Assembly: GCA_030691295.1 (NCBI GenBank)
Contig: JAUYEQ010000009.1
Coordinates: 1-7,955 of the forward strand
Direction: 5' to 3'
DNA from: Bacteroidota bacterium
GTDB taxonomy: Bacteria; Bacteroidota; Bacteroidia; Bacteroidales; Prolixibacteraceae
Length of the DNA: 7,955 bases
This document shows, in pieces, positions 6,402 to 7,955 of the stretch (the stretch's first letter is position 1; every line of letters starts with the position of its first letter). Under the pieces are notes generated by a model. That model worked only from the letters and a program-made list of their open reading frames with translations. It was not told the origin of the DNA and ran no database searches. A program made the position numbers and the translations under genes.

Positions 6402-6433
6402 AAAAAACAAGAACAACTTTAAACTTGACATAC

Positions 6434-7918
6434 ATGTATTTATTAGGATTCGACATAGGTAGTTCATCGGTAAAAGCGTCATTGATTGATGGCCAGACAG
6501 GCGATTGTTTGTCGTCGGCTTTTTACCCGAAGCAAGAAATGAAGATCGCTGCGCTAAAAGCAGGATGGGCAGAACAGGAACCGGAACAATGGTGGGCAAA
6601 CCTGAAACTGACTTTGGCCGATGTGCTGGCTCAATCGAAAGTTGACCCTAAATCAATTGATTCAATCGGCATTTCCTACCAGATGCACGGCTTGGTGGTG
6701 GTCGATAAATACCAGAATGTATTGCGCCCTTCAATTATTTGGTGCGACAGCCGTGCAGCCGAAATCGGGAATAAAGCATTTGCCGAGATCGGCGAAGAAA
6801 AATGCCTTTCCAATTTACTGAACTCGCCAGGAAACTTTACCGCCTCCAAATTAAAATGGGTGAAGGACAATGAACCAGAATTATACGCCAAAGTCGATAA
6901 AATCATGCTTCCGGGCGATTATATTGCCATGAAACTTTCCGGCGAAATTAAAACAACCGCCAGCGGTTTGTCGGAAGGAATTCTCTGGAATTTTAAGGAA
7001 AACGCGGTTGCTGACATGTTGCTCGATTATTACGGATTCGAAAAATCATTCATTCCTGAAATCGTTCCAACGTTCTCTGTACAGGGAGTTGTAAATGCGA
7101 AAGCCGCAGCCGAACTTGGCTTAGCCGAAGGAACCAAAATCAGCTACCGTGCCGGCGATCAACCGAACAATGCGCTTTCACTGAATGTGTTGAATCCTGG
7201 AGAAATTGCCACCACTGCTGGAACTTCAGGAGTTGTTTACGGTGTTAGCGGCGAAGTGAAATATGATCCGTATTCTCGCGTTAATACTTTTGCACACGTC
7301 AACCACACTTCCGAAGCAAATCGTTTGGGCGTTTTGTTGTGTATCAACGGAACGGGAATCCTGAATTCGTGGCTGAATAAAAACGTTGGGAACAAAGCTT
7401 TTTCTTACGAAGAAATGAACCGGAAAGCTGCCGAAGTGGCCATTGGCTCTGAAGGTGTGAGCATTCTGCCTTTTGGAAACGGCGCAGAACGTGTTCTTCG
7501 CAATAAAAATGTTGGCGCGCAAATTTCAGGATTGGGATTTAATACCCATACTGATGCTCACTTGTTCCGCGCTGCCCAGGAAGGGATTGTTTTTTCATTC
7601 AAATACGGAATGGAAATCATGGAAGAAATTGGCATCAAGGCTCAGGTAATCCGCGCCGGAAAAGCCAACATGTTCCTCAGCCCAATTTTCCGTGAAACAC
7701 TGGCCGGTGTTTCAGGCGCGACCATCGAATTGTACAACACCGACGGATCAGTTGGTGCAGCTCGTGGCGCAGGTATTGGTTCAGGATATTATTCCTCACC
7801 AAAAGAAGCTTTTTCCAACCTGAAAAAACTGGATACAGTTTCTCCTGATGCAAGCAAAAAAGCGCAATATGAGGAAGCATACCAGAACTGGAAAGCCACA
7901 CTTGACATGGCAATGTAA
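6434..7918 (+). CDS. xylB: Xylulokinase (FGGY family)
   Basis: It phosphorylates D-xylulose with ATP to xylulose 5-phosphate, the step after xylose isomerase that feeds the pentose phosphate pathway; it is cytoplasmic. The 494-residue product has both FGGY domains. The N-terminal domain shows LLGFDIGSSSVKASLID (3-19), SYQMHG (81-86, the substrate-binding MHG typical of xylulokinase), IIWCDSRA (101-108) and LPGDYIAMKLSG (159-170). The C-terminal domain shows the catalytic base Asp242 in RAGDQPNNA, the ATP-site TAGTSG (261-266), INGTG (304-308), ILPFGNGAER (344-353) and GAARGAGIGSG (441-451). The sequence closely resembles Bacteroides xylulokinases as I recall them. The ATG at 6434 is preferred because the protein then begins M-Y-L-L-G-F-D-I-G; a TTG 9 nt upstream would add three residues without support. 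The adjacent GntR gene and shared operator-like element suggest xylose-responsive control. A xylose isomerase gene would be expected beyond the window, but this cannot be seen. Confidence 0.92.
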   Translation: MYLLGFDIGSSSVKASLIDGQTGDCLSSAFYPKQEMKIAALKAGWAEQEPEQWWANLKLTLADVLAQSKVDPKSIDSIGISYQMHGLVVVDKYQNVLRPSIIWCDSRAAEIGNKAFAEIGEEKCLSNLLNSPGNFTASKLKWVKDNEPELYAKVDKIMLPGDYIAMKLSGEIKTTASGLSEGILWNFKENAVADMLLDYYGFEKSFIPEIVPTFSVQGVVNAKAAAELGLAEGTKISYRAGDQPNNALSLNVLNPGEIATTAGTSGVVYGVSGEVKYDPYSRVNTFAHVNHTSEANRLGVLLCINGTGILNSWLNKNVGNKAFSYEEMNRKAAEVAIGSEGVSILPFGNGAERVLRNKNVGAQISGLGFNTHTDAHLFRAAQEGIVFSFKYGMEIMEEIGIKAQVIRAGKANMFLSPIFRETLAGVSGATIELYNTDGSVGAARGAGIGSGYYSSPKEAFSNLKKLDTVSPDASKKAQYEEAYQNWKATLDMAM

Positions 7919-7931
7919 AAAAGATGATAAC

Positions 7932-7955
7932 CACATAGACACATAGAACACATAG
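7932..7955 (+). repeat. Start of a short tandem repeat after xylB
   Basis: CACATAG occurs three times (7932-7938, 7940-7946, 7949-7955) at 8- and 9-bp steps, and the array runs off the window end. It lies 14 nt after the xylB stop. It looks like a short intergenic repeat of the kind found between genes in Bacteroidota. Units this short are not a CRISPR. It may be one arm of a longer inverted repeat or terminator outside the window. Confidence 0.5.

Noticed and set aside
6425..6433. TTG start for xylB nine bases upstream of the ATG
   Set aside because: Xylulokinases begin at M-Y-L-L-G; the three extra residues have no support and ATG at 6434 is the better start.
7932..7955. CRISPR array at the window end
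   Set aside because: The units are only 7 bp with 1-2 bp between them and no spacers; it is a short tandem repeat.
1..7955. A previously undescribed defence, mobile or biosynthetic system
   Set aside because: All intact genes fall into familiar carbohydrate or redox families, and no recombinase, transposase, nuclease or phage gene is visible.

Overview
The window looks like a chromosomal stretch from a Bacteroidota bacterium, most plausibly a polysaccharide-degrading member of the Bacteroidales/Marinilabiliales. The support is: promoters of the Bacteroidota TTTG/TAnnTTTG type, start codons preceded by A/T-rich sequence instead of a Shine-Dalgarno motif, lipoprotein glycanases in the GH53/GH2 arrangement typical of Bacteroidota galactan loci, a Bacteroides-like xylulokinase, and short intergenic inverted repeats. 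The placement below phylum is inference.

Region 1 (1-652) is decayed. It opens with an unassigned open fragment, followed by the C-terminal part of a GH105-type unsaturated rhamnogalacturonyl hydrolase. That part carries a clear one-base frameshift and no catalytic N-terminal portion, and ends at a good intrinsic terminator. Region 2 (653-4392) holds an intact pair of lipoprotein glycanases: a GH53 endo-beta-1,4-galactanase and a GH2 beta-galactosidase. They are spaced like an operon and end at a long inverted repeat shared with the convergent gene downstream. Together they should cut pectic beta-1,4-galactan to oligosaccharides and then to galactose. No SusC/SusD transporter, binding protein or dedicated sensor is visible next to them. 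The GH105 remnant also belongs to rhamnogalacturonan-I breakdown, so this may be what is left of a larger pectin locus.

Region 3 (4402-4974, minus strand) is a small FMN nitroreductase-family protein. Region 4 (5100-7955) is a sugar-catabolism unit: a GntR-type regulator with a periplasmic-binding-protein-like sensor domain, then xylulokinase (xylB) after a roughly 170-nt leader. The main non-coding observation is an exact 15-bp element, GCATACCAGAACAGA, found at both the regulator promoter and the xylB promoter, each time directly at or just downstream of the -7 box. This is the position expected of a repressor operator, and it suggests that the GntR protein controls itself and xylB. The element is absent upstream of the galactanase pair, so the two carbohydrate modules appear to be regulated separately.

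I found no mobile element, CRISPR array or RNA gene, and no wholly new system. The candidate GntR operator pair, the structured xylB leader and the remains of the pectin locus are the points worth following up.
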